From assembly GCF_000717025.1 (NCBI RefSeq), contig NZ_JNXG01000017.1, forward strand, positions 186,001 through 250,000: DNA of 64,000 nucleotides, written 5' to 3'. This document shows positions 51,891 through 60,083 of the stretch, one piece after another. Source of the stretch: Streptomyces atroolivaceus (GTDB lineage: Bacteria > Actinomycetota > Actinomycetes > Streptomycetales > Streptomycetaceae). Within the stretch, counting starts at the first letter, position 1, and each line of letters starts with the position of its first letter. Position numbers and translations under genes: made by a program. The notes below the pieces were generated by a model. That model had not been told where the DNA came from, ran no database searches, and saw only the letters and a program-made list of their open reading frames with translations.

Positions 51891-52192
51891 GGATCCTCCT
51901 CGGTAGCACCACGCGACCGCCTGGCGGACAGCCGCGTAACGTCTTTCTTATGACCAACCGAGCGGGGAAAAACAGAAATGCCCCGGACGGGACACAGGCG
52001 GGGCTCCTGGAACTACCGGAACACCGCCGCGTGCAACCGCGGGGCGCAATCGGGCGGCCCCATCGTCCGTACGGAACGATGGCTGCCACCTGACCGGTGA
52101 CCCGCCGTCCCTGAGGACGGTCAGGTGGGAGATCGGAGCCTCCACTTGTGGGCCGAACACATAGATGTCCGGCCGGTCGTTACACAAGGTTA
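51891..52192 (-). promoter_or_regulatory. structured 5' leader and promoter of infC-rpmI-rplT
   Basis: About 290 nt from a -10-like TAACCT (minus strand, 52187-52192) to infC. Outer dyad CCACCTGACC (52087-52096) with GGTCAGGTGG (52120-52129) shares two bases with an inner hairpin CCGTCC/GGACGG (52106-52121), and a third hairpin CCATCGT/ACGATGG spans 52060-52082. Downstream is a hairpin with a T-tract (next entry). The layout is like L20-type attenuation leaders of Bacillus. The purpose is inferred. Confidence 0.7.
51968..52004 (-). terminator. attenuator-like hairpin with T-tract in the infC leader
   Basis: On the minus strand GCCCCG and CGGGGC (51980-51985, 51999-52004) form a stem with 13-nt loop, followed at once by ATTTCTGTTTTTCC. 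Such a T-run is rare in this genome type. It sits 78-114 bp before the infC start, so readthrough would decide expression. Confidence 0.65.
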
Positions 52193-52277
52193 GCAGCTCC
52201 CCGGGGCTGCGGCTAACCCGCTGCCCGGACGGCTCCCGCGGGAGGGACGCGTGCGGCCTGGCCTTATCGTGTGGGGC

Positions 52278-52643
52278 ATGAGCGACGCGACCACCCCCAG
52301 CACCGAGAACCCCGGCTTCGACGACATGGCCCGCGACATCGCGGAGGTTCCCGCGGTCGAGGTGATCGTGACCGTCGCCGTCAATCTGATGAGCGCGGCA
52401 GCCGTGAAGCTCGGCCTGACGGAGGAGGGCGAGCAGCACAAGGACCTCGACGAGGCCCGCAAGCTGGTCCAGGCACTGGCCGGGCTGCTCGACGCGAGCG
52501 CCACCGAGATCAGCACGTTCCACGCCTCGCCGCTCCGCGACGGGCTGAAGTCGCTGCAGCTGGCCTTCCGGGAGGCCTCGCTCGTACCGGACGAGCCCGG
52601 CCAGGGCCCTGGCGAGAAGTACACCGGCCCCGTCTACGGCTAG
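52278..52643 (+). CDS. DUF1844-family protein
   Basis: 121 aa. VPAVEVIVTVAVNLMSAAAV then KLGLTEEGEQHKDLDEARKL and LVQALAGLLDASATEISTFH match the DUF1844 pattern, an all-helical domain found next to infC in actinomycetes. A conserved position next to initiation factor 3 suggests a link to translation, but nothing is known. The ATG at 52278 has GTGGGG upstream. It is divergent from the infC leader and followed by a strong bidirectional terminator. Confidence 0.85.
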   Translation: MSDATTPSTENPGFDDMARDIAEVPAVEVIVTVAVNLMSAAAVKLGLTEEGEQHKDLDEARKLVQALAGLLDASATEISTFHASPLRDGLKSLQLAFREASLVPDEPGQGPGEKYTGPVYG

Positions 52644-52661
52644 CCCGGCCCCACACCTCAC

Positions 52662-52692
52662 GAGCCCGCCGCCTGTGACAGGCGGCGGGCTC
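52662..52692. terminator. bidirectional terminator between DUF1844 and SseB genes
   Basis: GAGCCCGCCGCCTG (52662-52675) and CAGGCGGCGGGCTC (52679-52692) form a perfect 14-bp stem with a 3-nt loop, between convergent genes. Confidence 0.87.
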
Positions 52693-52699
52693 CTGTGCG

Positions 52700-53428
52700 T
52701 CAACGGCTGAAGAGCGGCTCGCCGGGGGCCTCGGCATCGGCCGGCAGCAGCGCCAGATCGATGCCGCGCACCAGCCGGGCGCGCAGCACCTCGCTGGCCG
52801 AGAGGGCGTCGGCGACCCGGCGGGCGGCATCGGCGACAGCGGCGTCGGGGGAAAGGACCAGGGCGAGGGTGCCGTCGGCCCGGCCGGGGCCGAGGTGGGC
52901 CCGCAGCACCGCGGGTTCCGCGGCGACCGCCTCCCGGACCGCGGCGACGACGGCGGGATCGTCGAGCGGGTCGGCACTGGTGCGGTTCTCGGCCAGGGCC
53001 AGCAGCGCCGGGCCGGTCAGCTCGAAGGCGACGGGCCCCGCCAGGTCGAGCACCACCGTGTCCGCCTTCTCGTGCGCGGCGGCCTGCAGTGCCTGGTGCA
53101 GGGGTACGGCGACGGGGCGCGCCTGCGGGTCCCAGCGGGCCAGTGAGGCGGTGGACGTGAAGGCGGGCAGGGCACGCCGGTCACCGGCCTGAAGGGTCGG
53201 CACCGCCATGTCGCTGGTCTTCTCGCGGCGCAGCCCGTTCCCGTCCTCCTCGACCTCGCCCAGGACGGCGACGACCGGCACGAGCAGCCGGGCGTCGCGG
53301 AGCGCCGCGAGGACCGGGCCGACGGCCTTCCGGTCCGCGGCCCAGGCCGCGAGGGCTGCCGTCAGTTCGGGCGAGGCAGTGCCGTCGTCGTCGGAGAAAC
53401 CGGGGTCCGGGATGTTCTTGAGCGCCAC
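52700..53428 (-). CDS. SseB-family protein
   Basis: 242 aa. ALKNIPDPGFSDDDGTASPE then ARLLVPVVAVLGEVEEDG and RALPAFTSTASLARWDPQAR belong to the SseB N-terminal domain; the C-terminal part (ARLVRGIDLALLPADAE) is the second domain. Role in actinomycetes is unknown; in enterobacteria the name is shared with an unrelated type III protein. The start is a GTG at 53428; a -10-like TACGCT lies 7-12 bp upstream and no ribosome binding site is present, so it may be leaderless. It is convergent with DUF1844. Confidence 0.87.
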   Translation of the reverse strand: MALKNIPDPGFSDDDGTASPELTAALAAWAADRKAVGPVLAALRDARLLVPVVAVLGEVEEDGNGLRREKTSDMAVPTLQAGDRRALPAFTSTASLARWDPQARPVAVPLHQALQAAAHEKADTVVLDLAGPVAFELTGPALLALAENRTSADPLDDPAVVAAVREAVAAEPAVLRAHLGPGRADGTLALVLSPDAAVADAARRVADALSASEVLRARLVRGIDLALLPADAEAPGEPLFSR

Positions 53429-53609
53429 AGGACGAGCGTAGTGGGTCGGTTCTCTCACCTGGGCGACAGGTCGGGCACAGGCTGCTGCCAGCTGCTCTCC
53501 CTGACGTCCGGGCCATGCCCCGTCACAGAACGCGCAGGCCCGCGCTGTCCGGCCTCGTGACCGCCGCCGTCGTGCTGCCGGCCGGTTCCGCCGCGGGAGG
53601 CGCCGTCTG

Positions 53610-54407
53610 GTGGGTCGCACGCCGGATGGCGCGCCCGCGGCCGTGACCGCCGTATCGTCCGCTTCGAGCCCGTCCGCCGCGACGGGCCGGAGCGAGGAGC
53701 CCGAGGTGGATCTCGACGAGGAGCTGGCCGACGCGCTGGCGCCCCTGGCGGACGGCGCCGACGTCTCGGTGGCTGTGCTGGACACGGAGAGCGGCGCGGG
53801 TGCCGCGTACGGGGACGGGGCGTATGACGCCGCCAGCATCGTCAAGGTCGACATCCTGGCCGCACTGCTGCTCCGGGCGCAGGACGAGGGCCGGGAGCTG
53901 AGCGGCGCGGAGCACGCGTACGCGGAGGCCATGATCCGGCGCAGCGACAACACGTCGGCCACCGAGCTGCTCAAGGTGATCGGCGGGGAGGAGGAGCTCG
54001 ACGCGGCCAACGAGCGGCTGGGCCTGACGGGGACGAAGGCGGCCCACGCGTGGGGGCTGACCCAGACCACCGCCGCCGACCAGGTGCGGCTGCTGGAGGC
54101 GGTGTGCGGGACGGATTCGGTGCTGTCTGCGGCCTCTCGCGCGTACCTGACCGAGCTGATGGGCCAGGTCGAGGCGGACCAGCGGTGGGGGGTGTCCGCG
54201 GCGGGCACCGACGCGGTGCTGAAGAACGGCTGGATGCCCCGGACGACGACGGGGCTGTGGGACGTCAACAGCATCGGGCGGGTGGAGAGCGGCGGGCACA
54301 CCCTGCTGATCGCGGTGCTGTCACGCGGGCACGCGACGAAGGAGGCGGGCATCGCTCTGGTGGAGTCCGTCGCGAAGGCGGCGGTCGACGTGACGGAAGC
54401 AGGCTGA
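53610..54407 (+). CDS. class A beta-lactamase-fold serine hydrolase (signal peptide apparently in another frame)
   Basis: 265 aa as called from GTG 53610 (GGGAGG about 9 nt upstream). Active-site blocks: Ser-x-x-Lys in AASIVKVDILAALL, SDN in RRSDNTSATELLK and Lys-x-Gly in AVLKNGWMPRTT. The serine-hydrolase domain is complete. Enzymes of this fold are normally exported, but this start gives no signal. A signal peptide (RTRRPALSGLVTAAVVLPAG, ending GGAVWW) is encoded from ATG 53515 in a different frame and runs to a stop at 53646, so a one-base shift may have split the gene. The substrate is unknown. Confidence 0.78.
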   Translation: MGRTPDGAPAAVTAVSSASSPSAATGRSEEPEVDLDEELADALAPLADGADVSVAVLDTESGAGAAYGDGAYDAASIVKVDILAALLLRAQDEGRELSGAEHAYAEAMIRRSDNTSATELLKVIGGEEELDAANERLGLTGTKAAHAWGLTQTTAADQVRLLEAVCGTDSVLSAASRAYLTELMGQVEADQRWGVSAAGTDAVLKNGWMPRTTTGLWDVNSIGRVESGGHTLLIAVLSRGHATKEAGIALVESVAKAAVDVTEAG

Positions 54408-54439
54408 GGCGGGTGCTGCCGGCCGGCGCTCCGGTCCGC

Positions 54440-55669
54440 TCAGCGCAGGGGGCCGGTGGGGAACGGGGTGTGTCCGGGTGCGGCCGCGTTCCTGCCGCCG
54501 GGGTTCCTGCCGCGCCACAGCACCACGGCCAGGGCGAGGAGTACGGCTCCGAGACCGCCCGCCGAGGGGGCCAGCCAGCCGGCCGGACCCCCGCCGCCGC
54601 CCTGCGGGGTGGGCCCGGAGCCGAAGTACTCGTCCCGGTAACCCGCCTGGGCGGACCGCGCGCCCGGATCGCCCGGGCCCTGCTTCGCCCCGGCCTCTAT
54701 CGCGGCGGCGGGGTCGACCATGCCATAGCCCCTGGCGTCGTCGCGGCCGCCCGCGGGGGCGTCGCGGGCGGTGTCCGCGAGCAGTGTCTTGAGCTGCGCG
54801 GGCGAGAGATCCGGATGTGCGGCGCGCACGAGGGCCACGGCCCCGGAGACGAACGCCGACGCGGCGGACGTGCCCCACTCGATGTAGTAGTGCTGGTCGG
54901 GGTTGGCCACGACGATGTCGACTCCGGGCGCGCTGACGGTGGCGTACCAGCGGCGGGTGGAGAACGCGGCGTGCGTGCCGTACTGGTCGACGGCCGCGAC
55001 GGCGATCACCCCGGGGTAGGCGGCGGGGTAGGAGATGCGGTCGCCCTTCTCCCCGCTGTTGCCCGCCGACGCGACGACGGCGACGCCCTTGCCGAGGGCG
55101 TACTGCACGGCGGCGTCCTCCCCGGGCTCCGGGTGGGCCGACTCGCTGTCGTCACCGAGGGAGAGGTTGATGACGTCGGCGCCCTGGTCGGCCGCCCAGC
55201 GGATGCCGTCGGCGAGTGCGGTTCCGCGTGACTTGCGGGCCTTGGCGCGTGCCGGGTCACCGGACTCGAGGATCACCCGCACGGGAAGGATCTTCGCTTC
55301 GGGGGCGACGCCGAGAACGCCGTCGCCCCGCCCGGGGCCGTTCCCGCGGCCCGCGATGATGCCGGCCATCGCCGTGCCGTGCAGGGCCCAGGAGCGGTCG
55401 CCTCGTCCGGCACCGAAGCCGATGAGGTCCTTGCCCGGGAGCACCTGGCCGGCGAGGTCCGGGTGGGCGTCGTCGACCCCGGTGTCCAGGACCGCGACCG
55501 TGATGCCCTTCCCCTTCGTGGTCTGCCAGGCCCTGTCGGTGTGCAGGGCTTCCAGGCCCCACTGCTGGTCGCGGATGGCGTCCGCCCGGGCGGGGACGGC
55601 GGGCAGCAGCGCGAAGGCGGTGGCCGTGGCCACGGCGGCGAGTGCGCGGAGCCGGCGGGGACGGGTCAT
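54440..55669 (-). CDS. mycosin-type subtilisin serine protease, membrane-anchored
   Basis: 409 aa. An export signal (RLRALAAVATATAFALLPAV then PARADAIRDQQWGL) precedes the S8 domain: Asp in AVLDTGVDDAHPDLAGQV, His in LHGTAMAGIIAGRGNGPG and Ser in EWGTSAASAFVSGAVALVRA. Near the C-terminus GWLAPSAGGLGAVLLALAVVL is a membrane anchor. This is the shape of the type VII secretion-associated mycosins. The ATG at 55669 overlaps the upstream gene's stop by 4 bp. No EsxA/EccC gene is in the window, so it is an orphan mycosin or acts with its coupled partner. Confidence 0.92.
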   Translation of the reverse strand: MTRPRRLRALAAVATATAFALLPAVPARADAIRDQQWGLEALHTDRAWQTTKGKGITVAVLDTGVDDAHPDLAGQVLPGKDLIGFGAGRGDRSWALHGTAMAGIIAGRGNGPGRGDGVLGVAPEAKILPVRVILESGDPARAKARKSRGTALADGIRWAADQGADVINLSLGDDSESAHPEPGEDAAVQYALGKGVAVVASAGNSGEKGDRISYPAAYPGVIAVAAVDQYGTHAAFSTRRWYATVSAPGVDIVVANPDQHYYIEWGTSAASAFVSGAVALVRAAHPDLSPAQLKTLLADTARDAPAGGRDDARGYGMVDPAAAIEAGAKQGPGDPGARSAQAGYRDEYFGSGPTPQGGGGGPAGWLAPSAGGLGAVLLALAVVLWRGRNPGGRNAAAPGHTPFPTGPLR

Positions 55670-56874
55670 TCCGCCTTCTCCGTGAGGTCGGTGACGGTCC
55701 TGCGCAGGGTGCGCTCCACCCGGTCGGCCACGCCCTTCGCCTCGTGGCCGAGTCCGGCCTGGGCGGGGGCGGTGGTGGCACCGGCGGCCATGGCCTCGGC
55801 CGCGGGCTGCGGCTCGGCGACCGTACGGCCGTCGGCGAAGCCGGAGACGGCGAACACGACGACGGGCAGCTCGGTCAGGACGTGGACCGTCCAGCTGGCG
55901 CGCTGCCGGTCGCCGAAGCCGGCGGCGACGGTGTCCTCGACGGGGTAGGTGCGGGGCATCAGGTCGGAGCGCCCTGCGAGGCGCTGGGTGGTGAACCGGG
56001 CACTGAGCGCGTTCATCGCGTCGGTGTCGGCCTCGGCGAAGACCATGCCGACGGTGGTGACGCTGCTGCGCGTGGCATCGGTGTAGGTGGCGCGCACCAG
56101 GCGTTCGCAGCCGACCGGGCGGAGCGTCTTCAGCAGCAGCGGGTCGAGGCCGGCCGCACAGCCACTGTCGCTCGCGACGGCGACCCTGGTCCAGACCCGG
56201 TCCGTGGCCCCCGGGCCCGCTCCGTCGCCCTTGAGGGTGCGCGGGAAGAGGGTGTCGACGGGTACCTCGTGCCAGGCGGAACGGCTGACGGAGTACGCGC
56301 TGTCGTCGCCGGACCGGGCCGCCGAGTCCCCGGTGAGCCAGCTGCCGGTGACCGCGCCGCCGATGAGCCCGAGACCGAGCACGGCGCATACCGCGGCGGC
56401 CGCGGTCCTGACGGGGTGACGGGCCCTGACGGGGCGCAACCGGGTGGTGGTCTCGGCGGGAGTCTCGGCGTACGCGTAGTAGGCGCCGGGCGGGGCGGGG
56501 GTCGCGCCGGGGCGCGGGGTGAGATCCACCGCGCCGACGGGCCTGCGCCTGGTGGCGGACGGTGGCGGCGGGCCGGGAGGGACCGGGGGTACGGGACGGG
56601 CCTGGGCCGCGGGCGGCGGGCCCGGGTGGGCCGGAGCCGGCGGCACGGGGCGGAGCCGGGTGGTCGTCTCCACCGGCGGCACGGGCTCACCGCGCGGAAC
56701 CGGCGGCACGGGGGCCGGACGCTGTGACGGCGCCGCGGGGGCCGGACGCCGGGCCGGTGACGCGGGGGCGCCGCCTGGTGCGGGCGGCGCGGGCTCGTTA
56801 CGCGGGACCGGTGGTACGGGCGGCGGGCCGGCCGGGCGGGGCGGCACTGGAGCGCGCTGCGCTTCGGTACTCAT
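55666..56874 (-). CDS. proline-rich single-pass membrane protein, mycosin partner
   Basis: 402 aa, no family recognised. Residues 1-150 are a cytoplasmic Pro/Ala/Arg tract with repeated PVPPVP and ETTTRLRPV units. About 158-178 is the transmembrane helix (AAAAVCAVLGLGLIGGAVTG). The rest (225 residues) is extracellular: a Cys pair (SGCAAGLD and VGCERLV) probably forms a disulphide, followed by FRFSG-free beta-type strands. It is translated just before the mycosin, with a 4-bp overlap, so it is likely to be its substrate, inhibitor or scaffold. GGGGGA precedes the ATG at 56874. Confidence 0.8.
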   Translation of the reverse strand: MSTEAQRAPVPPRPAGPPPVPPVPRNEPAPPAPGGAPASPARRPAPAAPSQRPAPVPPVPRGEPVPPVETTTRLRPVPPAPAHPGPPPAAQARPVPPVPPGPPPPSATRRRPVGAVDLTPRPGATPAPPGAYYAYAETPAETTTRLRPVRARHPVRTAAAAVCAVLGLGLIGGAVTGSWLTGDSAARSGDDSAYSVSRSAWHEVPVDTLFPRTLKGDGAGPGATDRVWTRVAVASDSGCAAGLDPLLLKTLRPVGCERLVRATYTDATRSSVTTVGMVFAEADTDAMNALSARFTTQRLAGRSDLMPRTYPVEDTVAAGFGDRQRASWTVHVLTELPVVVFAVSGFADGRTVAEPQPAAEAMAAGATTAPAQAGLGHEAKGVADRVERTLRRTVTDLTEKAE

Positions 56875-57059
56875 CCGTCCCCCTGGTCCACGTCCCCGCA
56901 CCGCCCACGGGCCGCCCTTGCGCACGGGCCCGTCGGTCGATCGTGTGACGGTCACTCTACGGGGTGTACGGCGCCCCGTGGGAACGGGACCGGGGGCCCG
57001 GGAAGATCTGCACCGAACGTCCCCTACCCAGTGGTACGGCCTTCTGGCAAGCTGCGGCC

Positions 57060-58262
57060 ATGACTGTCCGCGCCGCTGACCGGAGCCGTTACGACCGGGC
57101 CACCGCCCACCTCGACGCCCCGGTGGCCGTCGTCGACCTGGAGGCCTTCGACGCCAACGCCGACGACCTGGTGCGCAGAGCGGGGGGTAAGCCGGTCCGG
57201 GTGGCGAGCAAGTCGGTACGCTGCCGTGCCCTGCTGGAACGGGTGCTCGCACGTCCGGGCTTCGCCGGGATCATGTCGTTCACCCTCGCCGAGTCGCTGT
57301 GGCTCGCCCGTGCCGGATTCGACGACGTACTGCTGGCCTATCCGTCGGCCGACCGGTCCGCGTACGCCGAGCTGGCGGCCGATCCCAAGCTGGCGGCGGC
57401 CGTGACGGTGATGGTGGACGACCACGCGCAGCTGGAGCTGATCGACGCCGCGCGGGCCGGCGGCACCGAGGAGATCCGGGTCTGCCTGGAGCTGGACACC
57501 TCGCTGCGGCTGCTCGGCGGCCGGATCAGGATCGGCGCGCTGCGGTCCCCGCTCCGCTCCCCCGCCCAGGTGGCCGAGCTGGCCCGCTCGGTGGACCGCA
57601 GGCCCGGCTTCCGGCTGGTGGGGCTGATGGCGTACGAGGGGCATGTGGCCGGAGTGGGCGACTCGGTGGCCGGACGGCCGTTGCGTTCGCGCGCGGTCCG
57701 GCTGATGCAGTCGGCGGCACGCAGGGAGCTGGCGGCCCGGCGCGCGGAGGTCGTGCGGGCGGTCCGCGCGGTGGCGCCCGGCCTGGAGTTCGTGAACGGC
57801 GGCGGCACCGGCAGTGTGCAGCACACCGCCGCCGAGTCCGCGGTGACCGAGATCGCCGCGGGGTCCGGGCTCTACGTACCGAGGCTGTTCGACAACTACA
57901 GCTCGTTCACGGGCCGTCCGGCGGCCCTGTTCGCCCAGCCCGTGGTGCGGCGGCCGGGCGTCGGCGTGGTGACGGTGCTGGGCGGCGGCTACCCGGCGTC
58001 CGGGGCGGCGGGCCCGGACCGGCTGCCGGTGCCGTACCTGCCCGAAGGGCTGCGCTACGACCCGCAGGAGGGCCCGGGCGAGGTCCAGACACCGCTGCTC
58101 GGCGCCCCGGCGGACGATCTGCTGATCGGCGACAAGGTGTGGTTCCGCCACGCCAAGGCAGGTGAGCTGTGCGAGCGCTTCGACGAGCTGCGGCTCGTCG
58201 AGGGCGAGCGGGTCACCGCCACCGTGCCGACGTACCGCGGTGAGGGCCGCACCTTCCTCTGA
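57060..58262 (+). CDS. PLP amino-acid deaminase/aldolase-like protein (alanine-racemase fold)
   Basis: 400 aa. The N-terminal alanine-racemase barrel has the PLP Lys in VRVASKSVRCRALLERVLA, with MSFTLAESLWLARAGFDDVL after it. The rest matches the D-threonine aldolase/D-serine dehydratase group in the C-terminal metal-binding half (VVTVLGGGYPASGAAGPDRL, GDKVWFRHAKAGELCERFDE: the His and Cys could bind zinc). It would act on a D-amino acid or hydroxy amino acid. No ribosome binding site is clear before ATG 57060. Divergent from the mycosin pair, convergent with the DUF2510 gene. Confidence 0.86.
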   Translation: MTVRAADRSRYDRATAHLDAPVAVVDLEAFDANADDLVRRAGGKPVRVASKSVRCRALLERVLARPGFAGIMSFTLAESLWLARAGFDDVLLAYPSADRSAYAELAADPKLAAAVTVMVDDHAQLELIDAARAGGTEEIRVCLELDTSLRLLGGRIRIGALRSPLRSPAQVAELARSVDRRPGFRLVGLMAYEGHVAGVGDSVAGRPLRSRAVRLMQSAARRELAARRAEVVRAVRAVAPGLEFVNGGGTGSVQHTAAESAVTEIAAGSGLYVPRLFDNYSSFTGRPAALFAQPVVRRPGVGVVTVLGGGYPASGAAGPDRLPVPYLPEGLRYDPQEGPGEVQTPLLGAPADDLLIGDKVWFRHAKAGELCERFDELRLVEGERVTATVPTYRGEGRTFL

Positions 58263-58270
58263 GACCCCGG

Positions 58271-59266
58271 CTAGGGGGCCACCGTGCTGCCGACGCCGCC
58301 GCCGGTGGCGTCCCCGATCGGCCGGATGCCGCGGGTGATGGTGTCCATGAGGGAGAGCGGGAGCTCGTCCCTGCCCGCGTCGAACGCGAAGCGCACGACG
58401 ACCGGTGTCTCGCTGCCCACCGCTGAGGGGAAGACGAGCGACTGCACGTAGCCGCCGGGGCCCTCTCCCGTGGTGACCTGGCGGCGCACCAGGTAGCCGG
58501 TGCGCCCCGCCACGGTCACCGACTCGGACGCGATCTCCTTCTGGGCCCTGATGCCCCCGTGGATGAGGTTGTCGATGACGTCCCGCCCGTAGGCGCGGTC
58601 GGCCGCCGTCGCGATGTCCTCCTCGGCCAGGGCCTTCATGGCCGTGAGGCCGGTGCCGCTCGCCGTCCGGACCGAGACCGTGCCGTGGTAGCAGAGGCTC
58701 CCGGAGTCGCCCGGGCAGGTGTAGGAGCCGACCGTACGCATCGTGGAGACGTCGTCGAGGGTGTTCTCCGGCTTCTCCCAGCCGTCGGGAACCGGGAGCG
58801 TGATCCCGTTGAGCTGGTCGACCAGCACCCCGGGGGCGTCCTGTGGACCCTCGGCGGGCGCCGGGGTGGCCGCGCTCGCGCTGTCCGTCGCGGTGGGCTG
58901 CGGCGTGCTGCCGGGCGCGGACCCCGGCCGCGTACCGCCGCCGTCCTCGCCCAGCAGGAGGAACCCTGTGACGGCCACGGCGACGGCGGTCAGGCCCGCC
59001 AGGGCCATGGCGGCGGCCCGGCCGCTCCGGCCGCCGCCGCCCCCGGGGGCGGCGGCGGTTCCGTGGGGTGCGTACTGCGGCTGGAGCCCCACGGACCGGG
59101 ACGCGGCGGTCGAGCGGATGTGTCCGGTCCATGCCGCGCCCAGCCCCACGGACCGGGACGCGGCGGTCGAGCGGGTGTGTCCGGTCCATGCCGCGCCGTC
59201 CCACCAGCGCTCGGTACCGGGCACGTTCACGTCCGGGTACCAGCCGGGCGGCGTCACGTTGCTCAT
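58271..59266 (-). CDS. DUF2510 membrane protein with a 19-residue tandem duplication
   Basis: 331 aa. The DUF2510 head PPGWYPDVNVPGTERWWDGAAW (residues 6-27) is followed by two copies of a 19-aa unit GAAWTGHTRSTAASRSVGL / GAAWTGHIRSTAASRSVGL. A helix at about 86-105 (AAAMALAGLTAVAVAVTGFL) is the membrane segment, then a Pro/Ala/Ser linker and an extracellular domain (VLVDQLNGITLPVPDGWEKP, TMRTVGSYTCPGDSGSLCYH with a Cys pair). Domains of this kind bind the cell envelope. The duplicated part is described separately. Substrate or partner unknown. Confidence 0.88.
   Translation of the reverse strand: MSNVTPPGWYPDVNVPGTERWWDGAAWTGHTRSTAASRSVGLGAAWTGHIRSTAASRSVGLQPQYAPHGTAAAPGGGGGRSGRAAAMALAGLTAVAVAVTGFLLLGEDGGGTRPGSAPGSTPQPTATDSASAATPAPAEGPQDAPGVLVDQLNGITLPVPDGWEKPENTLDDVSTMRTVGSYTCPGDSGSLCYHGTVSVRTASGTGLTAMKALAEEDIATAADRAYGRDVIDNLIHGGIRAQKEIASESVTVAGRTGYLVRRQVTTGEGPGGYVQSLVFPSAVGSETPVVVRFAFDAGRDELPLSLMDTITRGIRPIGDATGGGVGSTVAP
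59085..59198. repeat. 57-bp direct duplication in the DUF2510 gene
   Basis: 59085-59141 and 59142-59198 are identical except for one internal base (A at 59118, G at 59175) and the last base. It codes a 19-residue unit and keeps the frame. So high an identity at silent positions points to a very recent duplication. Confidence 0.9.
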
Positions 59267-59285
59267 GCCACCACTCTAGGGAGCG

Positions 59286-60077
59286 TCAGTCGAGCGGAGT
59301 CACGTACGCTCCCGAGATTCCGCCGTCGACGAGGAAGTCGGTGGCGTTGACGAACGAGGAGTCGTCGCTCGCCAGGAAGGCGACGGCGGCGGCGATCTCC
59401 GTAGCCTCGGCGAACCGGCCGACAGGGATGTGGACGAGCCTGCGGGCGGCACGCTCCGGGTCCGCGGCGAACAGCTCCCGGAGCAGCGGGGTGTTGACCG
59501 GACCGGGGCACAGGGCGTTGACCCGGATCCCTTCGCGGGCGAACTGCACCCCGAGTTCACGGGACAGGGCGAGGACGCCGCCCTTGGACGCGGTGTAGGA
59601 GATCTGGGAGGTGGCGGCGCCCATCCGCGCCACGAAGGACGCGGTGTTGATGATCGAGCCCCGGCCCTGGCGCCGCATGTAGGGGAGAGCGGCCTTGCAG
59701 CAGAGGTAGACGGAGGTGAGGTTGACGTCCTGTACGCGTTTCCATGCCTCCAGCCCGGTCGTGAGGATGGAGTCGTCGTCCGGCGGCGAGATTCCCGCGT
59801 TGTTGAAGGCGATGTCGACGGAGCCGTACGTGTCGTCCGCCGCCGCGAAGAGGGCTTCGACCTGGCCGGGGTCGGTGACGTCGACGCGGACGAAGGTGCC
59901 TCCCGCCTCCTCGGCGGCGGCCCTGCCCGCGCTCTCGTCGATGTCGCCGCAGACGACGTGGGCGCCCTCCGACGCCAGCCGGCGGGCGGTGGCGAGGCCG
60001 ATTCCGCTGCCCGCCCCGGTGATGACGGCGGTGCGGCCGGTCAGGCGGCGGCAGATGTTTCCGGTGTCGGTGGTCAC
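59286..60077 (-). CDS. short-chain dehydrogenase/reductase
   Basis: 263 aa classical SDR. NAD(P) motif TGxxxGxG in AVITGAGSGIGLATARRLA; NNAG in DIAFNNAGISPPDDD; the catalytic Ser in IINTASFVARMGAATSQ and Tyr-x-x-x-Lys in ISYTASKGGVLALS. The specificity Asp (GDIDESAG) suggests NAD preference. It follows the aldehyde dehydrogenase by 6 bp on the same strand, so it belongs to the gamma-glutamyl-amine cluster and may oxidise an alcohol (for example gamma-glutamylethanolamide) to the aldehyde. That step is inferred from position. Confidence 0.9.
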   Translation of the reverse strand: MTTDTGNICRRLTGRTAVITGAGSGIGLATARRLASEGAHVVCGDIDESAGRAAAEEAGGTFVRVDVTDPGQVEALFAAADDTYGSVDIAFNNAGISPPDDDSILTTGLEAWKRVQDVNLTSVYLCCKAALPYMRRQGRGSIINTASFVARMGAATSQISYTASKGGVLALSRELGVQFAREGIRVNALCPGPVNTPLLRELFAADPERAARRLVHIPVGRFAEATEIAAAVAFLASDDSSFVNATDFLVDGGISGAYVTPLD

Positions 60078-60083
60078 GTGTGT

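Noticed and set aside
51948..52703. Minus-strand open frame across the infC leader
   Set aside because: It runs through hairpins and opposite the DUF1844 gene, with no protein-like composition; leader RNA structure explains the bases.
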